Shown here: one piece after another, positions 39,849 to 52,017 of the stretch
Layout: each line of letters starts with the position of its first letter
How positions within the stretch are numbered: the first letter of the stretch is position 1
Source of the DNA: Thermomonas sp. HDW16
GTDB lineage: Bacteria > Pseudomonadota > Gammaproteobacteria > Xanthomonadales > Xanthomonadaceae
Length of the DNA stretch: 64,000 nt
Direction of reading: 5' to 3'
NCBI RefSeq assembly: GCF_011302915.1
Contig: NZ_CP049872.1
Span: 2,170,001 to 2,234,000 of the forward strand
Translations under genes and position numbers: made by a program
The notes under the pieces: model-generated
Told to the model about the DNA's origin: nothing
The model's input: the letters and a program-made list of their open reading frames with translations, nothing else
The model's database searches: none

Positions 39849-40319
39849 ATGATCCTGACTCTGGCGGACATCGGCTTCGACGATGCCGCCGCCCTGCTCG
39901 CTCGACACGGATTGACGCTACAGCGCGTCGATGACGGCGAGACGATCCCCGGTAGCTACTGGGGCGAATGCGAAGCCGGCATCATCGGCGACTGCGTGTA
40001 CGCACGCAGCGACACTCCGGTGCATTCGCTGCTGCACGAAGCCTGCCACTTGATCGTGCTGCCGCCGGAGCGGCGTGCGCAGGTGCACACCGACGCCACC
40101 GATTCGATCGAAGAAGAAAACGCCGTATGCGTGTTGCAAGTCCTGTTGGGCGATGCACTGCCTGGCGTGGGTCGCGATCGCGTCCTTGCCGACATGGACG
40201 AATGGGGCTACACCTTCCGCCTGGGTTCGGCTCGTGCCTATTTCGAACGGGATGCCGAAGCTGCGTGGCAATGGTTGGATGCACGCGGGTTGGCCCATGG
40301 ACGGACGATCGACCCGTAA
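39849..40319 (+). CDS. HEXXH-containing hypothetical protein downstream of minE
   Basis: 156 aa, 25 bp after minE. HSLLHEACHLIVLPPERRA (~58-76) contains HEACH, a gluzincin-type HEXXH motif; EEENAVCVLQVLLGD (~90-104) could supply the third ligand (Glu). Cys residues occur at GECEAG and IGDCVY. It may be a small metallopeptidase or a relic of one; no signal peptide. Conserved in related Xanthomonadaceae as far as I recall. Confidence 0.7.
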   Translation: MILTLADIGFDDAAALLARHGLTLQRVDDGETIPGSYWGECEAGIIGDCVYARSDTPVHSLLHEACHLIVLPPERRAQVHTDATDSIEEENAVCVLQVLLGDALPGVGRDRVLADMDEWGYTFRLGSARAYFERDAEAAWQWLDARGLAHGRTIDP

Positions 40320-40458
40320 CTCGGGCCATCGAAACGAAACGTCCCGTTCCGCCGGCTTGCGGACATGCCCCCATGGTTATGCATAGTCTACTTGTGCAAC
40401 GCTGCAGGCGAGCACTGCATATGCACAAACCGATTTCACGACCACTGGGGACAGCGCC

Positions 40459-42552
40459 ATGGTGTCCGAACGCCGCCGTCATTTCCTGAAGCTCTCCGCC
40501 GCCGCCGCGGCCGGCACCATCGGCGTGCAGCTTTTGCCGAAAGTGATCCGCGATGCGATTGCGGTCGAACCCGCGGTGGTCACCGGCACGATCCAGGACG
40601 TGCAGCACGTGGTGATCCTGATGCAGGAGAATCGTTCGTTCGATCACTACCTGGCCGCGTTGCGCGGTGTACGCGGTTTCGACGACCCGCGCCCGATCCC
40701 GCTACCTGGCGGCGGCACCGTCTGGCAGCAACCGGATCGCATCGGCGGCAAGAAGGTCACGCTGCCATTCCACCTCGATACCGGCACGACCGCCGCGCAA
40801 TGCCTGTCCGACATCGACCACAACTGGAAGCGCTCGCACGCGCTGTGGAAAAACCATGACGCATGGGTGCAGGTGAAGGGCCCGTTCTGCATGGGCCACT
40901 TCACCCGTGAGGACTTGCCGTTCTACTACGCAGTAGCCGATGCCTTCACCGTATGCGACGCGTACTATTGCTCGATCTTCGGGCCGACCAACCCGAACCG
41001 GATGCACATGTTCGCCGGCACCAGTGGCCTGACTGTTGGCAACAGCGGCATGCAGGCGGTGGGCAACAAGGACGACGGCAACTGGACCGCCGACATGTCC
41101 AGGGACGATCCGGATTTCGTGGCGTACACCTGGGGCACCTACGCCGAGCGCTTGCAAGACGCAGGCGTGAGCTGGAAGGTCTACCAGGAATACGACAACT
41201 ACGGCGACAACTCGCTGCAGAATTTCGCCAACTTCCGCAACCTGCCCGCATCCTCCCCGCTGTATCAACGCGGCCGCGCATGGGTGGCGGGCTCCATCGC
41301 GGAGAACGCTTCCGCATCGCGCGGCGAATACCTCGTGAGCGCCTTCAAACGCGACGTGGAAGCGGGCACGCTACCGCAGGTCTCGTGGCTGGTACCGCCC
41401 TACATCATGAGCGAACACCCCGAGGCATCGCCCGCCTATGGCGAATCGCTGACTTCGCGTCTGCTGGAAGTACTCGCGGCCAATCCCGCTGTCTGGTCGA
41501 AGACGGTGTTCATCGTCAACTACGACGAGAACGGCGGCTTCTTCGACCATGTGCCCGCACCGCTGCCGGCGATCGAGCGCAGCATGGGACTGAGCACCGT
41601 CGATACCGGCACGGAGAACTACAACGGCGTGCCGGTTGGTCTGGGCCCACGCACGCCGATGTTCGTGATTTCGCCGTGGAGCAAGGGCGGCTGGGTGAAC
41701 TCGCAGGTGTTCGACCATACATCCACGATCCGCTTCCTCGAACGACGCTTCGGGGTGATGGAACCCAACATCAGCGAATGGCGGCGCGCCGTGTGCGGCG
41801 ACCTAACCACGGCCATGGCGTTCGCCCATCCCGATGTAGCCTGGCCCGCATTGCCGAATACCTCCGGCAATATCGGCGGTGCCGATGCCGCCTGCATGCT
41901 CGCCAAACCACGCGTACCGGCCGAGCAGGCGATGCCGCGCCAGGAACGCGGCCGGCGGCCGGCCCGCGCCCTGCCCTACGACCTGCAAGTCGACGGACGT
42001 CCCGATACCGCGAACGGCTTGTATTGGCTCGATTTCATCAACACCGGTGCGGCGGGAGCGTGCTTCAACGTGTACTCGCTCAATCGCGATGATGGCCCTT
42101 GGTTCTATACGGTAGAGGCCGGCAAGCGGCTGTCCGACTACTGGAACGCGGCCGCGGTGAGCACCGACAAATACGATTTGCGCGCATTCGGGCCGAACGG
42201 ATTCCTGCGTGAATTCAGGGGCAACCTGCTGACCGCCGGTTCCGGGCATCCGCAACCGGAAGTGCAGGTACGTTACGACACTGCCGGCGGACGCATTCTT
42301 CTGCGCCTGCACAACGCGGGCAACGCCGCCTGCATATTGACGGTGACGCCCAACCTCTACAGCGCCGAACCGGCGCGCATCCATCCCCTTCCAGCAGGTG
42401 CGACCATCGACGATGCATGGTCGATCCTCGATGGCGACCATTGGTACGACCTCTCCATCGCTTCGGACTCCGACACCGATTTCCTCCGTCGACTGGCCGG
42501 ACACATGGAAACCGGCCTGGCGAGCATCAGCGACCCGGCGATCGGCGCATAG
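40459..42552 (+). CDS. Phosphocholine-specific phospholipase C, Tat-exported
   Basis: 697 aa. Twin-arginine signal RRRHFLKLSAAAAAG at the N-terminus. Phosphoesterase domain starts HVVILMQENRSFDHYLA (~50-66), with HMFAGTSGL, NYDENGGFFDHVPAP and FDHTSTIRFLERRFG as family signatures. The C-terminal ~200 residues are two DUF756-like beta domains. Hydrolyses phosphatidylcholine or sphingomyelin outside the cytoplasm. Monocistronic. Confidence 0.92.
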   Translation: MVSERRRHFLKLSAAAAAGTIGVQLLPKVIRDAIAVEPAVVTGTIQDVQHVVILMQENRSFDHYLAALRGVRGFDDPRPIPLPGGGTVWQQPDRIGGKKVTLPFHLDTGTTAAQCLSDIDHNWKRSHALWKNHDAWVQVKGPFCMGHFTREDLPFYYAVADAFTVCDAYYCSIFGPTNPNRMHMFAGTSGLTVGNSGMQAVGNKDDGNWTADMSRDDPDFVAYTWGTYAERLQDAGVSWKVYQEYDNYGDNSLQNFANFRNLPASSPLYQRGRAWVAGSIAENASASRGEYLVSAFKRDVEAGTLPQVSWLVPPYIMSEHPEASPAYGESLTSRLLEVLAANPAVWSKTVFIVNYDENGGFFDHVPAPLPAIERSMGLSTVDTGTENYNGVPVGLGPRTPMFVISPWSKGGWVNSQVFDHTSTIRFLERRFGVMEPNISEWRRAVCGDLTTAMAFAHPDVAWPALPNTSGNIGGADAACMLAKPRVPAEQAMPRQERGRRPARALPYDLQVDGRPDTANGLYWLDFINTGAAGACFNVYSLNRDDGPWFYTVEAGKRLSDYWNAAAVSTDKYDLRAFGPNGFLREFRGNLLTAGSGHPQPEVQVRYDTAGGRILLRLHNAGNAACILTVTPNLYSAEPARIHPLPAGATIDDAWSILDGDHWYDLSIASDSDTDFLRRLAGHMETGLASISDPAIGA

Positions 42553-42648
42553 CGTCCGCCACGCGGGACATGAACCACGTCACTTGCGGCCAGCGCTGGA
42601 CACGGTAGCCTTGCCGTTCCTGCGCATTACGCTGCCGAGGTACGTCCC

Positions 42649-44643
42649 GTGAAACTACGCCCTGCCCTGCTTGCCCTTGCCATTGTCGGCAGCCTTGGCC
42701 TTGCCGCCTGCAAGCGCGATGCCGCAGCACCCGCCGCCACTGGCGTCGCCCCGTCGCCGGCAGGCGAAACCGCGGATCAGTTCATCGCCCGCGTCAACGA
42801 CGAATTCCGCAAGAGCTACGCAGAACTGACTTCGGCGCAATGGCTGTCCAACACCTACATCAACAGCGATAGTGAAATGCTGGCGGCGAAGGCCAACGAA
42901 CGCTGGCTGACCCAGCTCAATGGCTGGATCGAACAGTCCAAGCGCTTCGAAGGCAAGCAGATGTCGCCGGAGACCGCGCGTGCGATCAAGCTGCTCAAGC
43001 TGATGACCGCGATGCCGGCGCCGAAGGATCCGAAGAAGCTGGAAGAGCTGACCCAGATCGCCACCCGCATGGAAGGCATGTATGGCTCCGGCAACTACTG
43101 CAAGGGTGAAGGCGATGCCAAGTCCTGCCGCGACATCGGCCAACTCAGCGAAGTGCTGGCCACCAGCCGCGACTACGACGCCCAGCTGGATGCATGGCAA
43201 GGTTGGCACACCATCAGCCAACCGATGCGCAAGGACTACATCCGCTTCGCAGAACTGGTGAACGAGGGCGCGAAGGAAATGGGCTTCGCCGATGCCGGCG
43301 AGATGTGGCGTTCCGGCTACGACATGAGCCCGGCCGAGCTGGCCGCCGAAACCGATCGCCTGTGGGACCAGGTCAAGCCGCTGTACGAACAACTGCACTG
43401 CTACGCGCGCGGTAAGCTCGACGCGAAGTACGGCAAGGACAAGGGTGAAGTGGCCGGCGGCATGCTGCCGGCGCACCTGATGGGCAACCTGTGGCAGCAG
43501 GACTGGGGCAACCTCTGGGACATGATGCAGCCCTACCCGGGCGCCGGCAGCCTGGACGTGAACACTGCACTGCGCGCGATTTCCCAGGCCGACCTCACCA
43601 GCGAACGCGCGAAGCCCGGTACGCCGGGTGCATCCGCGGCACAACGCGAGGTGGATGCCGAACGCGCCGCCGCACTCGTCACCGCCAAGAAGATGACCGA
43701 GCGTGCGCAGGACTTCTACACCTCGCTCGACATGCCCAAGCTGCCGCAGAGCTATTGGGAGAAGACCCAGTTCATCAAGCCGCGCGACCGCGACGTGGTC
43801 TGCCACGCCAGCGCCTGGGACATGAACATGGCCGGCGACGTGCGTACCAAGATGTGCATCGTGCCCAACGAGGAAGAGCTGACCACGATCTACCACGAGC
43901 TCGGCCACATCTATTACGACCTGGCCTACAACAAGCAGCCGCCGCTGTTCCAGGGCGGCGCGCATGACGGTTTCCACGAAGCCATTGGCGACACCATCGT
44001 GCTGGCGATGACGCCGAAGTACCTGGCCTCGGTCGGCCTGGTCGGCGAACAGCAGCAGAGCAACGAGGCACTGATCAATGCGCAGATGCGCATGGCGCTG
44101 GCCAAGGTCGCGTTCCTGCCGTTCGGCCTGATGATCGACCGCTGGCGCTGGGGCGTGTTCGACGGTTCGATCAAGCCGGACGGCTACAACAAGGCGTGGT
44201 GGGAATTGAAGGCGAAGTACCAGGGCGTCGCGCCCGTCACTCCACGCGGTGAGACCTACTTCGATCCGGGCGCGAAATACCATGTGCCAGGCAACACACC
44301 GTACACCCGCTACTTCCTCTCGCACGTGCTGCAGTTCCAATTCTACAAGGCCTTGTGCGACGCCTCCGGCTACAAGGGCCCGCTGTACGAATGCAGTTTC
44401 TACGGCAACAAGGAAGCCGGCAAGAAGTACTGGGCGATGCTGTCCAAGGGCGCCAGCCAGCCATGGCAGCAGACCATGAAGGAACTCACCGGCGGCGAGA
44501 AGATGGACGCCTCCGCCGTGCTCGAATACTTCGCGCCGCTGCAGACCTGGCTGAAGGAACAGAACGCGGGCAGCAGCTGCGGCTGGAATGCAGCCGGAAC
44601 TGCCGCTGGGGCAACGCCCGCTACCCCGCAGAAAGCCGGCTGA
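42649..44643 (+). CDS. Peptidyl-dipeptidase, M2 (ACE) family lipoprotein
   Basis: 664 aa. GTG start; signal with lipobox GLAAC (Cys ~21), so probably periplasmic and membrane-attached. Zinc site YHELGH (~414-419) with downstream Glu in HEAIGDT (~443). FFLSHVLQFQFYKAL and GNKEAGKKYWAML match the C-terminal half of ACE-like enzymes. Releases dipeptides from peptide C-termini; bacterial ACE homologues occur in Xanthomonas. Confidence 0.93.
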   Translation: MKLRPALLALAIVGSLGLAACKRDAAAPAATGVAPSPAGETADQFIARVNDEFRKSYAELTSAQWLSNTYINSDSEMLAAKANERWLTQLNGWIEQSKRFEGKQMSPETARAIKLLKLMTAMPAPKDPKKLEELTQIATRMEGMYGSGNYCKGEGDAKSCRDIGQLSEVLATSRDYDAQLDAWQGWHTISQPMRKDYIRFAELVNEGAKEMGFADAGEMWRSGYDMSPAELAAETDRLWDQVKPLYEQLHCYARGKLDAKYGKDKGEVAGGMLPAHLMGNLWQQDWGNLWDMMQPYPGAGSLDVNTALRAISQADLTSERAKPGTPGASAAQREVDAERAAALVTAKKMTERAQDFYTSLDMPKLPQSYWEKTQFIKPRDRDVVCHASAWDMNMAGDVRTKMCIVPNEEELTTIYHELGHIYYDLAYNKQPPLFQGGAHDGFHEAIGDTIVLAMTPKYLASVGLVGEQQQSNEALINAQMRMALAKVAFLPFGLMIDRWRWGVFDGSIKPDGYNKAWWELKAKYQGVAPVTPRGETYFDPGAKYHVPGNTPYTRYFLSHVLQFQFYKALCDASGYKGPLYECSFYGNKEAGKKYWAMLSKGASQPWQQTMKELTGGEKMDASAVLEYFAPLQTWLKEQNAGSSCGWNAAGTAAGATPATPQKAG

Positions 44644-44666
44644 AATCCAAGCCCGGCATCGAAATC

Positions 44667-44696
44667 GAAGACCCGCATCGCGGGTCTTCTTTTTTC
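44667..44696 (+). terminator. Rho-independent terminator after the M2 peptidase
   Basis: GAAGACCCG/CGGGTCTTC stem, loop CATCG, followed by seven T. Confidence 0.9.
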
Positions 44697-44722
44697 CGGC
44701 AAGCAAGCGCAATACTGGCGGG

Positions 44723-45808
44723 ATGAATGACGATCTCTCTCCACAGCCTGCCAAGACTGCTACCGCCTTGCCGGCACGCTATTACGTCGATCCGTCGATG
44801 GCGGTGGTCGACCGCGAATTCATCCTCGACCGCAACTGGCAGTTGCTCGCACATGTGAGCCAGTTGCGCGAGGCCGGCGACCACATCGTCGCCGACCTCG
44901 GCGGCCTGCCGGTGATCGGCGTGCGCGGCACAGACGGCGAGATTCGCGTCTTCCACAACGTCTGCCGGCATCGCGCCGGACCAATCGCGCAGCGCGATGG
45001 CCTGGCCGCGAAATCACTGCGTTGCCGCTACCACGGCTGGAATTACGGACTAGATGGCGTGCTCAAGTCAGCGCCGGAAATGAAGGACGCGCAAGACTTC
45101 GATGTCGCCGAGATCCGCCTGCCGCAACTCGCGGTGAAGGTCTGGCAGGGCATGCTGTTCGCCGCGGTCGATGCGGAGCATGCGCCCGATTTCGATGCCT
45201 TCGTCGCCGGCATTGATGCACGGCTCGGCCCGGATCGTAGGCTGGACCGTTACGGTGGCCACCATCGCGCCAGCTACGACATCGCCTGCAACTGGAAGGT
45301 CTATGTCGACAATTACCTCGAGGGCTACCACGTCCCGCATGTGCATCCCGGCTTGAACCGGTTGCTGGACTACCGCAGCTATCGCACCGAGCTGTCGCCG
45401 TGGCATTCGCTGCAATGGAGTCCGCTGGAAAGCGACGCCTCTCTCTACGGCAATGGCGACGCGCTGTACTACTGGCTGTGGCCGAACGCGATGCTCAACA
45501 TCCTTCCCGGCCGGCTGCAGACCAACCGGGTGATCCCGCTGGGCGTGGGCCGCTGCCGGGTGCTGTTCGACAGCTACTACGCGCTGGACGATGCCGGCGA
45601 ACCCGACCCCGCCAAGCGCGACGCCGACCTCAATTTCAGCGACGAAGTGCAACACGAAGACCTCGGCATCTGCGAGGACGTGCAGCGTGGTTTCGCTTCG
45701 GGCAGCTATGTCCCTGGCCGCCTGAACCCGCTGCGCGAAACCGGCGTGCACCACTTCCATGAATTGCTGCGCGCGGCGTATTGCCAGGCCGCGACATCGA
45801 CTCCCTGA
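44723..45808 (+). CDS. Rieske non-haem iron oxygenase, alpha subunit
   Basis: 361 aa. Rieske [2Fe-2S] ligands: CRHRAGPI (~78) and CRYHGWNYGLDG (~97). Catalytic domain: DNYLEGYHVPHVHPGL (~201-216) gives the two His of the mononuclear iron site. Closest in style to choline monooxygenase or carnitine-type oxygenases (SRPBCC/RHO_alpha). No reductase gene nearby. Starts at ATG 44723, close behind the terminator. Confidence 0.85.
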   Translation: MNDDLSPQPAKTATALPARYYVDPSMAVVDREFILDRNWQLLAHVSQLREAGDHIVADLGGLPVIGVRGTDGEIRVFHNVCRHRAGPIAQRDGLAAKSLRCRYHGWNYGLDGVLKSAPEMKDAQDFDVAEIRLPQLAVKVWQGMLFAAVDAEHAPDFDAFVAGIDARLGPDRRLDRYGGHHRASYDIACNWKVYVDNYLEGYHVPHVHPGLNRLLDYRSYRTELSPWHSLQWSPLESDASLYGNGDALYYWLWPNAMLNILPGRLQTNRVIPLGVGRCRVLFDSYYALDDAGEPDPAKRDADLNFSDEVQHEDLGICEDVQRGFASGSYVPGRLNPLRETGVHHFHELLRAAYCQAATSTP

Positions 45809-45838
45809 TCGTCCACCGAACCCGCAGAGGAACACCGC

Positions 45839-47149
45839 ATGACCGATCCAGGCACTGAACCCCAGGTTGCGGCGAAGCCCCTCGGTTTGTGGATGGCGAC
45901 CGCGCTGGTCGTCGGCAGCATGATCGGCAGCGGCGTGTTCCTGCTACCGGCCGCACTGGCACCGTACGGCGCCGCCAGCCTGGTGGGTTGGGCCATCGCC
46001 CTGTGCGGCGCGTTGCTGCTCGCGGCCACCTTCGCCAAGCTCGCGGTGCATTGGCCGTGCACGGGCGGGCCCTATGCCTATGTGCGCCGTTCGTTCGGGG
46101 ATGCCGCCGGGTTCGGCATCGCCTGGAGTTACTGGATCTCGATCTGGTCCGGCATGGCCGCGATCGCCGTGGCCTTCGCCGGCAGCATCGGGGCGATCTT
46201 CCCGGCGCTCACCGCAACGCCAGTGCGCGCGGCGACCTGCGCCCTCGTTGCGCTGTGGATCTGCACCTTCGTCAATCTGGCAGGGCTGCGCGAGGCCGGA
46301 CGGCTGCAGGTCCTGCTCACTGCGCTGAAACTGGTGCCACTGCTGTTGTTCGGCATCGTCGCGTTGTGGTTTGTCGATGCCGGCAACTACATCCCGTTCA
46401 ACCCGAGTGGCGAATCCCTGCCGAAAGTCGCGCATGTCACCGTGATCCTGAGCATGTGGGCGCTGTGCGGACTGGAAGTCGCCACCGTGCCGGCAGGTTC
46501 GATCCGCGATCCAAAGCGCACCATCCCGCGAGCCACGCTGCTGGGCACCTTGCTGGCCGGCATCGCCACCATCCTCGCCTGCACCGCGGTGATCGGCCTG
46601 GTGCCGGGCGATGTACTCAAGGACTCCGGCGCGCCGATGGCCGAAGCGGCCGGGCGCGTGTGGGGACCGGGCGCGGCGCTCGGCATCGCGGCACTGGCAG
46701 CCGTCTCCACCTTTGGCGCGATCAACGGCTGGGTGATGGTCTGCGCGCAGGTCTCGCTGGCGGCCGCCGGTGATGGCCTGTTCCCGCGTGCATTCGCGCG
46801 CTTGGATCGCAACGGCACGCCGGCGTTCGGCATCCTGGTCGGCAGCGTGCTGGCAACGGTGCTGGTGATCGCTAGCTACAGCCGTTCGCTGGTGGAGCTG
46901 TTCACCTTCATCCTGCTGATCTCGACCTCGGCCATCCTGCTGCCCTATGCCGCCAGCAGCGCGGCCTGGCTGCGTAGTGGCGGCAGCAACGGCGGCCGTG
47001 CCGTCGCGTTCCTGGCCCTGCTGTACAGCCTGTTTGCCTTGTCAGGTGCCGGTGCGGAGGCGCTGGCCTGGGGCGCGGTGCTGTTGCTGGCCGGCGCGCC
47101 GATCTACCTGTGGATGAAGCGCCGCCCGACCGTGGTCGCCGGGCGGTAA
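45839..47149 (+). CDS. APC family amino acid permease/antiporter
   Basis: 436 aa, about twelve membrane helices. Helix 1 carries the substrate-backbone loop VVGSMIGSGVFLLPA; helix 3 region AYVRRSFGDAAGFGIAWSYW; helix 6 LSMWALCGLEVATVPAGSIRDP. Similar to the arginine/agmatine AdiC branch of the family. It follows the Rieske gene by 30 bp and may be co-expressed, possibly handling an amino-acid or amine substrate. Confidence 0.88.
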   Translation: MTDPGTEPQVAAKPLGLWMATALVVGSMIGSGVFLLPAALAPYGAASLVGWAIALCGALLLAATFAKLAVHWPCTGGPYAYVRRSFGDAAGFGIAWSYWISIWSGMAAIAVAFAGSIGAIFPALTATPVRAATCALVALWICTFVNLAGLREAGRLQVLLTALKLVPLLLFGIVALWFVDAGNYIPFNPSGESLPKVAHVTVILSMWALCGLEVATVPAGSIRDPKRTIPRATLLGTLLAGIATILACTAVIGLVPGDVLKDSGAPMAEAAGRVWGPGAALGIAALAAVSTFGAINGWVMVCAQVSLAAAGDGLFPRAFARLDRNGTPAFGILVGSVLATVLVIASYSRSLVELFTFILLISTSAILLPYAASSAAWLRSGGSNGGRAVAFLALLYSLFALSGAGAEALAWGAVLLLAGAPIYLWMKRRPTVVAGR

Positions 47150-47158
47150 AACCGCATC

Positions 47159-48190
47159 TCAGCGCGCCGCGCCTAGCTTTCCGGCGAAGGCATTTGCGGT
47201 TTCGGCAATCAAGCTCCCGAACGTCGCGCGGTAGGCTTCTGCGCTGGTCGGCGTGACTTCGTTGTCACGCGTCTTCTGCGCGCTACCGCCACCCAGCAAG
47301 ACACCAATCGCGCCTACCACCAGATCATTGCGCTTGGTCTTGGCGGTGGTGGTGTCCGCACTGGTGAAGACGCCGGCGTCGCCGACCAGCTCGTCGTCCA
47401 GCGCCACCCAACCGTTGTGGCGCATGCGGCTGTTGCCGAAGGTGCGGCCACCGGCTTCGGTGACGAACTGCAACGCGGTTTCGTCGGCCCACAACATCGG
47501 CGACACCGTGACCTTGGCGCGCGCGGTCATGCCGCTGAACAAGCCGTTGTGCTTGGGGTTGTTCGGCTCGCCGAACGACGCCAGGTAGTTGATGTGTAGC
47601 AGCGTCACGCCCAAGGCCTTGGCGATCTCGCCTTCCTTCGCGCCACGTCCCTGGTTCTGCACATCGATGCGCTCACCGACGCTGCCGCGCAACACATCCG
47701 ATTTGTTGCTGGACTGGTAATACGCCAACAGACCGGTTCCGCTGGGCGCGAAGATCTTGCTGATCGTGGGCTTGCGATCACCGAAGTGCTTGTCCTCATT
47801 GATGTATGGCGATGGATGGCCGTATTTGACGCCGAGTTCGCGATAAGTGGCGTTGGACTGCAGCACGGAAGGATCCACCACTTCAAAGCCGGCCTGTTGC
47901 AGCGCAGCCACGGTGTCGGCATAGGCCTTGTCGGTGATCGCCTGGAAATCCGCATCATCCACGCCAGCCAGCGTACTGCTGACATCGGCACGTGCCGCAC
48001 CGCGCGTGGATTTCCCGTTCAACTGGGTGAAGAATTCGACGCCGAATTCCGCGATCGCGACCTTGTTTTGACCCTTGATGGCAGCGGTAGAAACATCGAG
48101 TTCCGGCGTTCCTGCCAGCGCGACCAATGGCAACGCCAGGCAGACGAATGGGACGAAGGCCAGCAGGACCAGCCGCTTCTTGACGCGCAT
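47159..48190 (-). CDS. Exported hypothetical protein
   Basis: 343 aa. Signal peptide MRVKKRLVLLAFVPFVCLALPLVALAG. Mature part has IAEFGVEFFTQLNG, DFQAITDKAYADTVAALQQAG and KALGVTLLHINYLASFG; the mix resembles CsgG/curli-type or lipoprotein-like domains only loosely. Four bp are shared with no neighbour; the next gene upstream in the same direction is 35 bp away, so they likely form an operon. Confidence 0.72.
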   Translation of the reverse strand: MRVKKRLVLLAFVPFVCLALPLVALAGTPELDVSTAAIKGQNKVAIAEFGVEFFTQLNGKSTRGAARADVSSTLAGVDDADFQAITDKAYADTVAALQQAGFEVVDPSVLQSNATYRELGVKYGHPSPYINEDKHFGDRKPTISKIFAPSGTGLLAYYQSSNKSDVLRGSVGERIDVQNQGRGAKEGEIAKALGVTLLHINYLASFGEPNNPKHNGLFSGMTARAKVTVSPMLWADETALQFVTEAGGRTFGNSRMRHNGWVALDDELVGDAGVFTSADTTTAKTKRNDLVVGAIGVLLGGGSAQKTRDNEVTPTSAEAYRATFGSLIAETANAFAGKLGAAR

Positions 48191-48225
48191 GTTTGTTCCC
48201 CTTGTTGGTCGATACCGACGGGCGG

Positions 48226-48750
48226 TCAGTACGTGTCCTTCTTGCTCGTTTCCAGCATGGTCTCGGCGACCACCTCGAAGGCGTCCGCACTCTTGGCCAC
48301 CACCTGGGTCACGGCTTGAAGGTCTTCGGCGGAAATATCCGCGGGAACCTGGGCGACGTAATAGAACACGCTGTCATCGCCGGAGGTTTTCAGCACCCAG
48401 CCACCCAGCTTCTGATTGCCGGACTTGAGCATCGCACCGGAGGTCAGTACCGCTTGGGCGGTGAGTTCCTCTTCGGTCTGCGGCTTCGACATCTTGCCGC
48501 CAATCGACAGCACTTCGCGGATGCGCATGCCACCAAGCGCCTCCGTCGGCGTGCGCACCCAGACGATTTGCGAGCGCCCGCCGTCCACGGCGAACAGCAG
48601 CTTGTAGTCGCCATCCCCGTCGACTTCGTATTTAAGCCCCGTGGCATCCAGCTTCTTGCCGACGGACGCATCCGGCGAAGCGGCATGCAGATTGCCGGCC
48701 ACGAACAACAAACTCCCCAATACAGCGACATGATGCAGTTTCATGTTCAT
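48226..48750 (-). CDS. Exported hypothetical protein
   Basis: 174 aa. Signal peptide MNMKLHHVAVLGSLLFVAGNLHAA with strong ribosome-binding site ggggaggtc. Mature part has YEVDGDGDYKLLFAVDGGRSQ and a YbjN/T3SS-chaperone-like pattern (LKTSGDDSVFYYVAQVPAD; ISAEDLQAVTQVVA). Start fixed by the Shine-Dalgarno; a longer open frame upstream is antisense shadow of the response regulator. Confidence 0.74.
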   Translation of the reverse strand: MNMKLHHVAVLGSLLFVAGNLHAASPDASVGKKLDATGLKYEVDGDGDYKLLFAVDGGRSQIVWVRTPTEALGGMRIREVLSIGGKMSKPQTEEELTAQAVLTSGAMLKSGNQKLGGWVLKTSGDDSVFYYVAQVPADISAEDLQAVTQVVAKSADAFEVVAETMLETSKKDTY

Positions 48751-48894
48751 GACCTCCCCCTTGGTTGACGCAGCAAGGCTATGCAAGCGTTCGATCTGCC
48801 GACATACCCAGTTCTGGGGGGAGCCCGCCGCAATGCCTTGACGGCGACGATGGGCCTGCGCAGTCTTCGGTATCGCTCCAGGGGGAACCATCGA

Positions 48895-49534
48895 ATGCGA
48901 ACGGGTCTGGTGCTCGAAGATCAGCCACCGCTTGCGCGCTGGCTGCAGGAAACCCTGGAGGCGTGTTTCCCGGGCATCCGCGTGACCCATGCCGCGACAC
49001 TGGCCGCAGGATTGCGCCATGTGGAAAACGAGGCGCCTGATATCGCCTTGGTCGATCTTGGCCTGCCGGATGGTTCCGGCATCGATTTGATCCATGCCAT
49101 CCACCGCCGCCACCCCGATTGCCAAATCGTGGTCACCACCATCTTCGCCGATGATCATCACCTCTTCCCCGCGCTGCGCGCGGGTGCCGATGGCTACCTG
49201 CTGAAAGATCAACCGCACGAGAAAACCGCGCAGGCGTTGCGTGGCATTGCCGCAGGCGAACCGCCATTGTCGGCGAGTATCGCGCGACGCTTGTTGCGCG
49301 TATTCGATACCGAAGCCGCCAGTCCGGAGGCAAGTGACATCACACTTACGCCTCGCGAACGCGAAACACTGGCATTGATCGCCAAGGGCTACAAGATCGC
49401 CGAAGTCGCCGCCCAGCTTGGCGTCAGCTACCACACAGCGCACGAGTTCATCAAAAGCATCTATCGCAAACTGAAGGTCAACAGCCGCGCCGAAGCCGCG
49501 CTGGAAGCCACCCGCCTCGGCCTGGTGAATCCGC

Positions 49535-49542
<8 letters not shown>
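48895..49542 (+). CDS. LuxR/NarL-type response regulator
   Basis: 215 aa from ATG 48895 (gggggaa upstream). Receiver: GLVLEDQPPLARW (acidic pocket), IALVDLGLPDGSG (phospho-Asp), TTIFADD, GYLLKDQ. DNA-binding: LTPRERETLALIAKGYKIAEVA and SYHTAHEFIKSIYRKLKVNSR. Overlaps the kinase gene by 8 bp. Divergent from the two exported-protein genes, which are obvious regulatory candidates. Confidence 0.9.
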
Positions 49543-51979
<2,437 letters not shown>

Positions 51980-52017
51980 GCGGGGAAACCCGGAAGCAAA
52001 ACTGGCAACATCGCGCC

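Noticed and set aside
37853..39871. 672-aa open frame antisense to minCDE
   Set aside because: High-GC shadow; the plus strand is a canonical min operon.
42655..44754. 699-aa open frame antisense to the M2 peptidase
   Set aside because: High-GC shadow without recognisable domains.
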